Shown here piece after piece: positions 34,892-45,869 of a DNA stretch of 64,000 nucleotides. The notes under the pieces were generated by a model. The model worked only from the letters and a program-made list of their open reading frames with translations. It was not told the DNA's origin and did not search any database. Each line of letters starts with the position of its first letter. Positions within the stretch are counted from its first letter, which is position 1. This DNA comes from Cymbidium sinense. Taxonomy: Eukaryota > Streptophyta > Magnoliopsida > Asparagales > Orchidaceae. The position numbers were made by a program, and so were the translations under genes. The stretch lies in the NCBI GenBank assembly GCA_021442155.1, contig CM038214.1:56266514-56330513 (forward strand), written 5' to 3'.

Positions 34892-35379
34892 TTTTTAACA
34901 TAGGAAAAATTCATATTCAACATTTCTTCGTTTTGATTTCATCAACCAATTAGCACCCCAAGTTTTCTAAGACACACGCGATGACATAGATCAAAAATGA
35001 GCACCCATAGAGCAAATCAAAAACCTTAGATAAGTAGAACCATCTCAACTATAAAGACTTCATTCCATAGGCAGTAGATCAGATTGACAGTTCTTCAATT
35101 TATCCAATTCACATCAGACTGACCACCGCTTCTCGAGTAGTAGGATTCACCATCATATCCCCGAACTCTCCCTCCGCCACCACCACGATTGTAACCTCCG
35201 TCGTTCCTCTTGCCTCCATAACTTCTACTACTCCAACCACCAGCTCCATATCCACCAACACCTCCAGATCCCCCACCACCAATATGATAAATGCCACCAC
35301 CGACTTTGCCTCCACTGCTAAATCTAGACTGAGCCTTGTTAACGGTGATGTTCTTGCAGTCAAGGTTCTACCCATTCTT
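34892..35379 (-). pseudogene. GRP unit H: last-exon remnant with 3'UTR
   Basis: The sense start is near 35379: NG.NLD.KNITVNKAQSRF, with Lys after ITVN, so the shared nonsense codon of other units is absent. It continues GGGGGIYHIGGGGSGGVGGYG and Gly/Arg/Tyr repeats to a GGESYYSR-like word, with a stop near 35098. The frame is more open than in most units, but the RRM is still missing and no start codon or promoter is present, so expression of a useful protein is very unlikely. The 3'UTR reaches about 34892 and adjoins TTTTTTTTAA. Confidence 0.78.
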
Positions 35380-38300
35380 AGGATTTAGGGTTAGTTTAGG
35401 GTTTAGCATTACGTATTTGTTTAGGGTTTAGGGTTTAGGATAGTTTAGAGTTTAATAGGTTTATTTAGTTTTATTTTATTTATTTATTTTATTTTATTTT
35501 TATTTAGTTTAGTTTATTTATTGGTTCATTTATTATAGTTTAGACTTTTTAATTTATTTTTAGGTTTATGTTTATTTTTTAGTTGATTTTTAATTTTTTT
35601 TTATCTTTGAGGTTTAAGATTTATTTTTAATTTTAGGTTTAGGTTTAGGCTTTTATTTTATTTTTTTAGGTTTAGATTTTAGGTTTTTATTTTAGGTTTA
35701 ATTTGTGGTTTTATTTTTTAATTTAGGTTTAGGTTTATTTTTAGTTTATTTTATTTTATTTAGTTTAGGTTTAGGTTTAGGTTTCATTTATTTTAGTTTA
35801 GTTTATTTTAGTTTAAGTTTAGGCTAATTTTATTTTGTTTATTTTATTTTTATTTTAGGTTTAGGTTTTCTTTTAGTTAAAGGTTTAGGTTTTATTTTTA
35901 TTTATTTTAGGTTTATTTTGAGGTTTAGCATTTATTTATTTTTTTTATTTTAACCCATTTTAGGTTAATTTTATTTTACATTTAATTTTATTATCAAGGC
36001 TTATTTTATTTTTAGTTTGTTTAGGTTTTATTTATTATTATTTTTATTTTATTTTATTTTATTTTATTTAGGTATATTATGTTTTAGTTTAGGTTTTATT
36101 TTATTTTGGTTTATGTTTATTTATTTATCTTATTATTAAGTATTTAGTTTAGTTTAGGTTTTAGGGTTTATGGTGGGTAGTGTTTGTGGTTAGTGTCAGG
36201 GCTCAGTGGCTCAGGGTCCAGGCTCAGCTCAGGGCCTAGGATTGGGGGTGAGCTCAGTGTCAGGGCCACCTGGGCCTGGATCATCTTGGGTTAGGGCTCA
36301 GTGGTTTTAGGCCTGTTTAGGCTGGTATTTAGGGCTCAGTTTGTGGTAGGTCAGCTAGGGCCTAGCTCAGTGGTCAGGGTTTGTGGTTTAGAATCAGGGC
36401 AGGGTTTGGGGTTTTGGCCAAGGTCAGGTTTAAGTTACTGGGTTTAGGGTTTTAGGGTTTTTTTATTTATTTTAAATTAAAAATGGCAAATTTTAGGTTT
36501 ATTTAATTTATTTTTTTATTTATGTTAGTTTATTTTATTTTTATTTAGTTTGTTTTATTTTTATTTAGCTTAGATTATTTATTTTGTTTATTTATTTTAG
36601 TTTTTTATTTTAGTTTTATTTAGGTTTAGGTTTATATGCTTATTTTTAGTTTAGTTTTATTTTATTTTATTTTAGGTTTAGGTTTTATTTTGATTTTTTG
36701 GTTTAGGTTTTTATTTTATTTTAGGTTTAGGTTTTTTTTATAAGTTTATTTTTTTATGTCATTTTAGTTTAGGTTTTGTTTATTTTAGTTTATTTTATTT
36801 TATTTACTTCTGGTTAATTTATTTTAGGTTTTCATTATTTAGTTTAGGTTTTGATTTAGGTTTATTTTGTTTATTTTAGGTTTAGGTTTTTTTATTTAGT
36901 TAAGGGTATAGGTTTTGTTTATTTATTTATTTATAGGTTTTATTTTTAGGTTTATTTTTTAAGTTTAGGTTTTTATTTAATTTTTATTTTATTTTATTTT
37001 ATGTTTATTTTATTTTTTTGGTTTATTTTATTTTTTAGTTATGTTCAGATTTTTATTTATTTTATTTTAATTTAGTTTTTATTTATTAATTTATTTTATT
37101 TTTAGGGTTAGATTTAGGTTTAGGTTTAAGTTTTAGTTTAGGTTTTTATTTTATTTTATTTTATTTAGTTTTGTTTATTTATTTATTTTATTTTAAGTTT
37201 TATTTAAGTTTAGTGTTTAGTGGCCTGTGGCTCTGGGGTTTGGTTTATGGTTTAAAGTTATATGTTTTAGGTCTCAGGGTTTAGGGTTTAGAATTTATTT
37301 TAGGGTAGGGTTTGTGGTCAGAGTGCCTAGGGTTAGGTTTTTTATTTTATTTTATTTATTTTATTTTTAGTTTTTTTTATTTTAGTTTTTTTTTTAAGTT
37401 ACTTTAGGTTTTGGTTTATTTTAGTGAGTTTTATTTTATTTTATTTTTTTTTAGATCTTTTATTTTATTTTAGGTTTAGGATTTTATTTTATTTTTAGTT
37501 TTAGGTTTTATTTTTAGTTTAGGTTTGGGTTTATTTTAGTTTATTTTATTTTATTTAGTTTAGAGATTTATCGCTAGTTTATTTTTTTATTTTAATTTAT
37601 TTTAGTTTAGGTTTATTTTATTTTGTTTATTTTATTTTTATTTTAGGTTTAAGTTTATTTTTTAGTTTATGGATAAGTTTTATTTTTAGGTTTATTTTTT
37701 TAGTTTTTTATTTAGTCTTTATTTTAGTTTTATTTTAATTTTATTTCATTTAGGTTTTTTATTCATAGGTTTATTTTTTTAGTTTATATTATTTATTTTA
37801 GTTTTATTTTATTAGTTTATTTTATTTTATTTTAATTAGGTTTAGGTTTAGTTTAGTTTTATTTATTTCATTTTATTTATATTTAGGTTTAGGTTCTTAT
37901 ATTTATTTTATTTTAGGTTTTATTTATAGTTTATTTTTAGGTTAATTTTTTATTTTATTTAGGTTTAACTTTTTATTTAGTATTTATTTTAGTTTATTAG
38001 TTTATCTTTTAGTTTAGGTTTCTTTTAGTATTTTTTTTAATTTAGTTTTTTTTATTTTATTATTTAGGTTTAGTTTAAATTTTTATTTTAGGTTTAGTTT
38101 AGGTTTCATTTTATTTTTTTAGGTTTAGCTTTTAGGTTTTATTTTATGTTTATTTTAGTAATATTTTTTAGTTTAAGTTTAAGTTTATTTTAGTTTATTT
38201 TATTTTATTTTATTTTGGTTTAGTTTATTTATAGGTTTATTTAGTATTTATATTTTATTTGAATTTTGGTTTAGGTTTATTTTATTTTGTTTATTTTAGG

Positions 38301-39424
38301 TTTAGGTTTTATTTATTTTTTTATGTTTAATTTTTATTTTTAGGTTTGCTTTTTAGGTTTAGGTTTTAAATTAGTTTTTATTTTATTTTATTTTAGGTTT
38401 ATTTTATTTTATTTATGTTTTTTTATTTTATTTAGGTTTTATATTTTATGTTTATTTTATTTTAGTTTAGTTATGGTTTTATTTATTTTATTTTGGTTTA
38501 TTTTTTATTTTTTTTTATTTTCTCTCATCAGCCTATTTGGTTTAGGTTTTTGGTTTAGGTTTAGGTTACACATTTATTTTATTTAGTGTGGTTTATTTAT
38601 TTATTTTATTTTGGTTTTATTTACTTTATGTTTAGTTTTTTTTTTTTACTTTATGCTGTTTTAGGTATTTGTTTTTTGGGTTTTTCTGGGTTTAGGATTT
38701 AGGGTTGAGTGTTGGGTTTAGGGTTTATGGTTTAGGATCTTAGGGTTTAGGGTTTAGGGTCAGCAGGCCTAGGGTTTAGAGCTCCAGGGTTTAGGTTTCT
38801 TTAGGTTTATTTATTTTACCAGGGTTTTATTTTTTGTTTATTTTAGGTTTAGGTTTAGGTTTAGTTTAATTTTAGTTGAGTTTTATTTTATTTTATTTTT
38901 TTTGGTTATTTTATTTTTATTTTAGTTTAGGTTTAGGTTTTATTTTATCTTGGTTTAGTTTTAGGTTTTAATTTTAGGTTTTATTTTTTAGTTTATGTTT
39001 AGGTTTATTTTTAGTTTATTTTATTTTATTTAGTTTAGATTTAAGTTTAGGTTTAGGTTTAAGTTTTACTTAATTTAGTTTAGTTTATTTTAGTTTAGGT
39101 TTAGTTTTTTTTAGTTTAGGGTTTATGTTTTATTTTTTATTTATTTTTAGGTTTATTTTTTTAGGTTTAGGTTTTTATTTAGTTTTTATTTTATTTTATT
39201 TTAGGTTTATTTTAATATTATTTTATGTTTAATTTTTATTTTATTTAGGTTTTTTATTCTTTGGTTTATTTTATTTTTTTGGTTTAGTTTAGGTTATTAT
39301 TTATTTTATTTTAGTTTAGTTTTATTTTTAACTTTATTTTATTTTTAAGTTTAGGTTTAGGTTTAGGTTTTAGTTTAGGTTTTTATTTTATTTTATTTTA
39401 TTTTATTTTATTTTATTTAGTTTA
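35380..39424 (+). repeat. Telomere-like / T-rich array, block 8
   Basis: T-rich monomers recur at about 35460-36150, 36490-37200, 37330-37850, 37900-38650 and 38800-39424. Recurring words are TTAGTTGA or TTAGTGAG + TTTTA (35582, 37427, 38875), ATTTTGTTTATTTTA (35835, 37622, 38285) and a TTTATTCTTTGG/TTTATTC word (39257, 37762). A GC-rich island lies at 36150-36450, with short TTTAGGG stretches at 37200-37340 and 38690-38770. The block is cut at 39424 by a piece of gypsy 3' region. No coding sequence. Confidence 0.78.
36150..36450 (+). repeat. GC-richer island in the 2.83 kb unit, copy 2
   Basis: GGCTCAGTGG, GGCCCAGG-like and GGTCAGG words, with a higher share of CTCAG than the island at 33365. 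Confidence 0.6.
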
Positions 39425-39830
39425 GCCAACATATAATATTTATTTATTTTGAACATAAAATCTTACTTTTAGACTACAAGTGGCATAGCACACCTTTGGT
39501 ACTACAACCTAATTCCCACTTCAAATTTAATAAATTTCATCATCTCTGCTTTATTAAATCAATATTTTTATGATTTATATTAATATAGACTATAGAGCAC
39601 ATAATATTAAAACATTTCAACACATCTTATAACATCCAAAAATAATATCACTACATGCTCAAATATATGATGCTACATTATACTATAATATATGGTATTA
39701 TAATATGATTTAGGGTTAGGTGGTATTCAAATCTCTAATATTCAAGGGAAAGTCTCTTGAAGATATTTTCTTTACTATAACTATGTTAGATTAGGTCAAT
39801 CTTTAGATCCTAACACATGTTTATTCAAGG
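39425..39830 (+). mobile_element. Fragment of gypsy 3' end (third copy)
   Basis: About 400 bp collinear with 18222-18646: ACATATAATATTTATT, TAGACTACAAGTGGCATAGC, then TCAAATCTCTAATA, AAGTCTCTTGAAGA and TTTATTCAA. It starts inside the last AT-rich unit of about 350 bp and ends at the same TTATTCAA point as the other copies. It carries small deletions compared with 18.2-18.6 kb. Confidence 0.85.
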
Positions 39831-40104
39831 TGGTTAAGGTTAGTTTAAGGTTTACGCTTAGGGTTGGGTTTATGGTTTAATATTAGTTTATTTTAAGGTT
39901 TGGGTTTGGGGTTTAAGGTTTAGGGTTTAGGGTTTAGGGTTGTAGGTTTTAGGGTTTCGGGTTTAGGGTTTTAGGGTTTAGGGTTTAGGGTTTAGGGTTT
40001 AGGGTTTATGATTTATGGTTTAGGGTTTAGGGTTTATGGTTTAGGGTTTAGGGTTTAGGGTTTATGGTTTTGGGTTTATGGTTTTGGGTTTAGGGTTTAA
40101 GGTT
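39831..40104 (+). repeat. Telomere-like TTTAGGG tract (among the best preserved)
   Basis: Runs of perfect TTTAGGG occur at about 39905-39935 and 39965-40010, mixed with TTTATGG variants. It leads by a T-run into GRP unit I, as at 18.65-18.94 kb. Confidence 0.9.
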
Positions 40105-40589
40105 TTTTTTAACAAAGAACAAATTCATATTCAACATTTCTTCTTTTTAATTTCATCAACCAAGTACCACTCCAAGTTTTCTAAGACACAAGATACAACA
40201 TAGATCATAAATGAGAACCCACAGAGCAAATCATAACCCTACGACAGGTAGAACCATCTCTACTATAAAGACAGTTCCATAAGTTACAGATTAGATCGGT
40301 CATTCTTTACTTTGTCCAATTTCAATCAGAACCAACTCCCTCTCGAGTAGCGGGATCCACCATCATATCCCCGATCTCTCCTTCCGCCACCACCACGGCT
40401 GTGACTTCCGTCGCTCCTCTCACCTTCATAACCACCACTGCTCCAACCACCAACTCCATATTCACCAGCACCCCCAGATCCACCATAACCACCGTAATAA
40501 CCAGCGCCTCCATCTTCACCTCCACCGACAAATCTAGACTGAGCTTAGTTGATGGTGATGTTCCTGCCATCAATGTTTTGCCCATTCTT
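40105..40589 (-). pseudogene. GRP unit I: last-exon remnant with 3'UTR
   Basis: The sense frame starts near 40589 with NGQNIDGRNITIN, then a stop, AQSRF and a long Gly-rich part (GGYYGGYGGSGGAGEYG, then GGYEGERSDGSHSRGGGG and YDGGSRYSR), with SDWN-like and stop sequence near 40325. The Val-rich frame at 40322-40585 and the Thr/Ser-rich frame on the plus strand at 40401-40598 are shifted and antisense readings. The TAG after ITIN is shared with units K, L and M. Flanks match those of units B and M. Confidence 0.8.
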
Positions 40590-41358
40590 ATGGTTTAGGG
40601 TTTAGAGTTAGTTTAGGGTTTAGGGTTAATTTATGGGTTTAGGGTTTGGGGTTTAGGATTTAGTGTTATAGGTTTTAGGGTTTAGGGTTTAGGGTTTAGA
40701 GTTTAGGGTTTTAGGGTTTAGGGTTTAGGGTTTAGGGTTTGTGGGTTTGTTTTTAGGGGTTGGTTTGTTTTGGGTTAGTTTAGGGTTTAGGATTTAGACT
40801 TTATGTTTTTATAAAAACATTAAGTAAACAAGTAGGTTTAGGTTTATTTAGTTTATTTTTTATTTATTTGAGTTTATGTTATTTTTTATATTTATTTAGG
40901 TTTACTTTGTTATTTATTTATTTTAGTTTATTTATTTTAAGTTTTTTTATTTTAGTTTAGGTTTTTTATTTTTATTTATTTTTTAGGTTTAGGTTTATTT
41001 TTAGTTGATTTTTATTTTTATTTTATTTATTTTGGTTTAGGTTTTATTTTTTATTTATTTGATTAGGTTTAGGTTTTTATTTTATTTTCTTATGTTTAGG
41101 TTTTAGGTTTTAATTTTTGGTTTATTCTTTTGGTTTTTTATAATTTAGGTTTAGGTTTATTTTTAGTTTATTTTATTTTATATAGTTTAGGGTTTAGGTT
41201 TAGTTTATTTTAGTTTAGTTTTATGTTTATTTTATTTTATTTATTTTAGGTTTAGGTTTTTTATTAGTTTAGGGTTTGTTTTTATTTTTTATTTATTTTT
41301 AGGTTTATTTATTGGGTTTAGGTTTTTATTTAGTTTTTATTTAGTTTTAGTTAGGGTT
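40590..41358 (+). repeat. Telomere-like / T-rich array, block 9
   Basis: A good TTTAGGG tract to about 40790, junction word ATTAAGTAAACAAGTAGG near 40812, then a T-rich monomer with TTTTTAGTTGATTTTTA near 41000. It is cut at about 41358 by gypsy gag sequence (TTTTGTGCCACC). Collinear with 19436-20200 at an offset of about 21.17 kb. Confidence 0.82.
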
Positions 41359-42292
41359 TTGTGCCACCATCCTTCAAGATCTTTGATGGAAGTGGAACCC
41401 ACATAACACATTGCACACTTTAGAGCCAGCTGTTGCAACACCTATGGTACAATGCACTCCTCTTCTGCCTTTTCATTACGAGTCTATCAGGTGTTGCCTT
41501 TGGTTGATACGCCAAACTGCCTAACGGTTCGATGAAGAATTTTGTTGAGTTGGAGTACCTCTTCATGAAGAGGTTTGCTAGTGCTCAGCAGAGGGTGACT
41601 GTAGGCAACCTCATTGTAGAGAAATAGAAACTCAATGAGTCCCTTGTTGATTAAATTCTTAGGGCAACTTGAGCATAAAATCCAAATCACAACTGTCCGA
41701 ACAACATGCCATTGAGATTCTTCTCAAGAATATCTATGGCTCGATCACCTTCATGCTTAATGGCTTTATCATCAAAATATTTGATAAATTAATCAACAGC
41801 TCCAAGAGGAAGCTAAACAGCTTGCCCTTTCCCCACCAATCATCAGCCTGGGCGTGTATGAGTTTGAAGAATGCGTGAAAGTTGTGTCAGTGGATAGAGG
41901 GAAGCAGCCAGCCAGAGTTTAGTATGAGAGACTACGAGCTCAACAGCCTCCTTTTCCACCTCCTCTTCCACCACCTCGGCCAACATACTAGTTACTGCAG
42001 CTGCCACAATGACCATTTCCACCACCTCAGAAGCCTACCCAACAACGGTATTCATATCCATCACCAGGTAGCTACTTTCCACCTACTCTTGCCAAATAGA
42101 TTGAATAATCCATATTCATTCAAGAGGGAGGTAGTTAGAAAAATCTTAAAGAATCTCTTAAAGAAACCTGACTTTCATTTACCAGAGCCTAAGAGGTCGA
42201 AGGAAATGGGCAAGAGTGATGATCCTAGCTATTATCCCTACCACTGCATGTTAGGCCATGTCTTAGAGGACTGTATCACTTTTAAGGACTAG
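41358..42292 (+). pseudogene. Gypsy copy 2: gag remnant
   Basis: From about 41535 the translation reads NFVELEYLFMKRFASAQQRV, then VGNLIVEK (stop) KLNESLVD (stop), the retrotransposon gag core (usual pattern: F..L...F...F......R...NL......NESL..Y). Frames at 41669-41878 and 41882-42292 continue it: LSEQHAIEILLKNIYGSI, a Pro/Gln-rich region and, near 42220-42275, YYPYHCMLGHVLEDC, a zinc-knuckle-like site whose first Cys is Tyr. Gag forms the virus-like particle in active elements. Several stops and shifts break it. It starts abruptly against T-rich array DNA, so the N-terminus is missing or altered. Copy 1 lacks this region altogether. Confidence 0.75.
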
Positions 42293-43360
42293 TTTGAGCA
42301 CAGCTACAAGTTGGGAGCCAAGTTATCCTTAAAGAATACTTATTAACATAACCATCCAATTTTGTTAGAGTAATTCTTGGGGAAACTTACGGCCCTCTTA
42401 AGACCAAAGAAGGATAGGATATCTCCCTATCCCAAACCTCTAAAAGGATCATTTCTAAGATCAAGAAGCCTTCCTTGCAGGTGACCAAAATAGCTCAAAC
42501 CTCCAACACCAAGGAAGGTTTGTTAGTTGCAAAGGACAATTCGGGGAGGGTGACAGCCCAACAGCAGCAGCAGCTCACCATACTTGCCTGGGATAGTCCA
42601 GTAGTGCAGCCACTGTCCAAGTCCAGTACTCCCTCCACCATTACAACTACCACCACTTCTACTAGCTCCTCTTATACTGGCAGGAGCATTGTATCTGCGG
42701 ATAAGAGCACTAAATCCCTTACTCCATTTACTTCACTTGATTTCTATCATGTACCTCCACCCAAAAATAAATTAATGAAGAAAGTTGATTCTACTTATGT
42801 ATTGTCTACTTCTTATGCTCTTAATTTTATTCTTATTGAAAGCTCTCTGAGTTTAAATAAAAATAATTTCTCTTTTAGTTCTGATATTTTCCTTTCTAAT
42901 TCAGAGTCTGACTATCTTTCTTTAAATCAATTAGGTTCATCTCTTAAGATTGACTTGGAGTTAACTGACCCTAAGGATCCCATAAGAAGATAGTATGCTC
43001 GAGAAGGTAGAACTTTCCATAAGCTCATCATTCCAAGAAGTCACCAAGTCAATCTATGTAGTGAAAAGTTCTACCTGCTAGGTAGCACTCGTGATAAGGG
43101 TAAGCAAGTCATTGGTTCTAGTAAGTGATCTTCCATAGGATGCTCCACCCATGGATATGCTTATGGAGGACCAAGCCGAGTTGATTACAATGTCCAAGCT
43201 CACCTTAGAAAGTTTCCAGCTAAGTTAAGCATATATGACGACTTTATCTTATCCAAAAATATGAGGGAATCTCTAATAAAGGCCTTACATGATCTAGAGA
43301 TATGCTTAGCTAACCACTGCTAAAGAGGAGAAATGCCACTCAAAGGACATCTTAAGAGTT
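42293..43360 (+). pseudogene. Gypsy copy 2: gag-protease spacer
   Basis: A 172-codon open frame at 42475-42993 with a Gln run (QQQQQ), a Ser/Thr-rich part and an acidic Ser-rich end; I recognise no domain. Beyond it, about 43140-43330 reads YNVQAHLRKFPAKLSIYD and SLIKALHDLEICLANH in one frame, sequence that precedes the protease in this kind of polyprotein. The low-complexity frame may have stayed open by chance of composition. Assigned from its place between gag and protease. Confidence 0.55.
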
Positions 43361-43600
43361 TCATTCAATAATGAAGACTTACTCCTAGCGATGACTGGGC
43401 ACAACCACCTCTTTACATTATAGTTGATGTTGGTAGATACAGGCTATCTAGAGTTTTGGATGACCCAAGTGTATCAATCAACATTATGAGTCTAAGAACC
43501 CTTTCTTACTTGAGGATCGACATCTCCAAACTCTAAAAAGAAAGGATGATGTTAAGAGGATTCATTGAACAAGAAGAGAGGGCCTTGTGATGTTTATTTT
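43361..43600 (+). pseudogene. Gypsy copy 2: aspartic protease N-terminal part
   Basis: Reads FNNEDLLLAMTGHN and then PLYIIVDVGRYRLSRVLDD-type sequence followed by PSVSINIMSLRTLSYL near 43460-43510. In relatives the active site is an Asp-(Ser/Pro)-Gly before SSVNIMPLRTL; here the glycine position is Ser and an extra Asp precedes, so the site is damaged. The sequence stops near 43595 at a poly-G run of nine. The C-terminal half of a protease of this family is what copy 1 still has at 10083. Confidence 0.7.
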
Positions 43601-45127
43601 TGGATGTAAGGGGGGGGGAGTATTTTTTGAGGTGATGGTACAATATTGAGGTATGATGTAGTATCTCAAAAGATAGAAGCATCATCCTACAATGGACCCA
43701 ATCATGATATAAGGACTCTTAAGGTATGATGGGTCTTCAAATGTACCAAAGATTTCCCCCTACTTTATATGGATGAATAAAGTTGGGTTTATATTAAACC
43801 AAGTTCTTAAGCTCCCTATGGAGGCAAGCCTCCATAGTTAATTACATCTTAGGAAATGAAATTTCTAAGAATACTCTCAATTAAAGTAGACAATTATCAT
43901 ATCTAAAGATTTCAAGATTAAACTATCAAAGGATTGGTTGTATTTGAAAAAATAACAATTGGGAAAGTTCAAGGATAAGACTTATTTTTGGAATCCAAAT
44001 GAAATAAGTAGGAAATGCTCATGAAACTAGGAAGCCTAGTGAGCATTCCAATTTATCTTATGGTTGGGATTTATAATTTTGAGGTTGAGGAGATTTATAT
44101 GTTTTGAATTAAAATTTAATTAGATGACTAGGGCTTATAATCCACCAACACAAGGTTGTGGGAATGCCTAAGAGGTTAGGATTTATGCTCATAGCCTGAA
44201 GGAAATAGCTACCTCAGAACCTAAATCTAGGGAGCTTTAGTATGAGCTAAAGTATAATCTAAATCTAAGCGACACGTGAACATAAGGGTTTACCTCCATA
44301 AGTGAGAATTATGCAACCTCTTAACTTATAATCGCCTGGAGTGGCTGACAACTAACTTCTCCTACAATTTTAAAACCATGTAGTCCGGTCTTATGAACTG
44401 CAAGATAGCAAGGGTAGTTATTTAATTAGAAAGAGACTAAAGTCCCAAACACACTCCCTAAGAGACTAGAGCATGAGTGGTGTGAGCATATGACTTAATC
44501 TATATATGCAAAATTATTTCAAATTTTATTTCATTTTAGGCACATCATTTTGATAGAGGCTTTAGGATTTCTTATGCCTAAATGTATGATAAAATTAGTT
44601 ATGGGTCAAATCAACTAGAAGAAGGTGTTCTCCACCATAATGGATGCCCTCATAGGCCAAGCATTCTTTTATCATGTGTGGAGTTTTAAATTCCTATTGA
44701 GGAGTCACCTTTCAAATCTGTGGAGAAAAGAAAAAAGAGACCTATAGAAATTCATCTCTTTAGGATGCCATGCAAATCCGCAAATGTACTTATTCAGGTG
44801 ATCGGATACATCATCAATGAAAAAGTGTACTATCTTGAGAGATAGAAATCACTATCCTTTAATGGAACCAATCACCTCAATAAGGACTCCTAAGGATGAT
44901 GGGTCTAGATATGTACTAGAGATTCTTCCCGTACTTTACATGGAAAAGTAAAGCAAGGTTTATTTTAAACTAGGTTCCTTAAGTTCCCTACAGGGGCAAG
45001 CCCCCATAGTTAATTACATCCTAAGTGATGGATCCCTTAGGAAAACTCTCGATTAAGGTAAACAATTGTTGTCTTTGAAGATTTCAATAGGAAGGGACTA
45101 TCAATCGATTAGTTTATTTTTGGAAGA

Positions 45128-45735
45128 TCAAATGGTTTCAATCAATTTGGCCTATGGTGGAATTTGGCTATGTTAGGTTAATTATTGACTTGGTCAACCC
45201 TTATGTTTGACTTTTCTTTGACCCAATTTGATTGATTGATCATCCCATGATGATTATTGATCATGATGAAAGGGACATATGAGTTTGGTTCAATCCAATT
45301 TGGTTAGGATCAAAAGTTGGATCATAAGGGTATCTAGGTCACTTTGGGTCAAGTGAGCCTAACTGGGTTACATTAGGCTCAAATGTTGGCTTGGTCAAGT
45401 TCAAACATAAGTCAAGATTGAACATAGACCAATGGTTTCAAACAATTTACCTATGGTGGAATTTGGCTATGTTAAATTTCATTTTAGGTTAAGTGTTGAC
45501 TTGGTCAACCCTTAGGTTTGACTTGGTTTGACCCAATTTGATTGATTGATCATCCCATGATGATTGTTGATCATGATGAGAGGAATATATGAGTTTGGTT
45601 CAATCTAGTTTGGTGAGGATCAAACGTTGGCTCATAATACTTTAGGTCACTTTGGGTCAAGTGAGCCTAAAGGGGTCAAATGATTTGGTCAAAGCTTGAT
45701 TTGAAGTTTGTTGATATTGTATATGGACTCATGAT
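45128..45735 (+). repeat. Tandem repeat of about 303 bp, two units
   Basis: ATGGTTTCAATCAATTT near 45129 recurs as ATGGTTTCAAACAATTT near 45432, each followed by GGTGGAATTTGGCTATGTTA, GATTGATTGATCATCCCATG and TCACTTTGGGTCAAGTGAGC. A third copy starts near 48678 beyond the inverted pol piece. Confidence 0.8.
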
Positions 45736-45869
45736 TGAAATATAAATCCATTTACAAGTGGTTTGTATTCAAATGGGTTTTGATCCATTTGAAAATTTCA
45801 TATTCAAAGGAAGAATATGAAGGGGTCTTAGGTTTGATTTTGGAATTAAGTTTTAATTGAGTGATTGAA

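Larger units (their letters stand above)
31790..37400 (+). repeat. Higher-order tandem duplication, unit about 2.83 kb
   Basis: Two consecutive copies start at about 31795 and 34628. Each has junction word TTAAGTAAATGGG, a short T-rich stretch with the shared word CATTATGTATTTTTCTTA, TTTAGGG words, a GRP unit (G at 32059, H at 34892, both with the private variant AACATAGGA), a T-rich monomer sharing GGTTCATTTATTATAG, a GC-rich island (33365 and 36150) and another T-rich stretch. Landmark offsets are 2833, 2833 and about 2808 bp. The end of the second copy is only approximate. Confidence 0.7.

Noticed and set aside
40401..40598. Thr/Ser-rich and His/Asn-rich frames opposite GRP units (also 54454-54684, 56546-56854)
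   Set aside because: Antisense shadows of Gly-rich codons (ACC and CCA from GGT and TGG).
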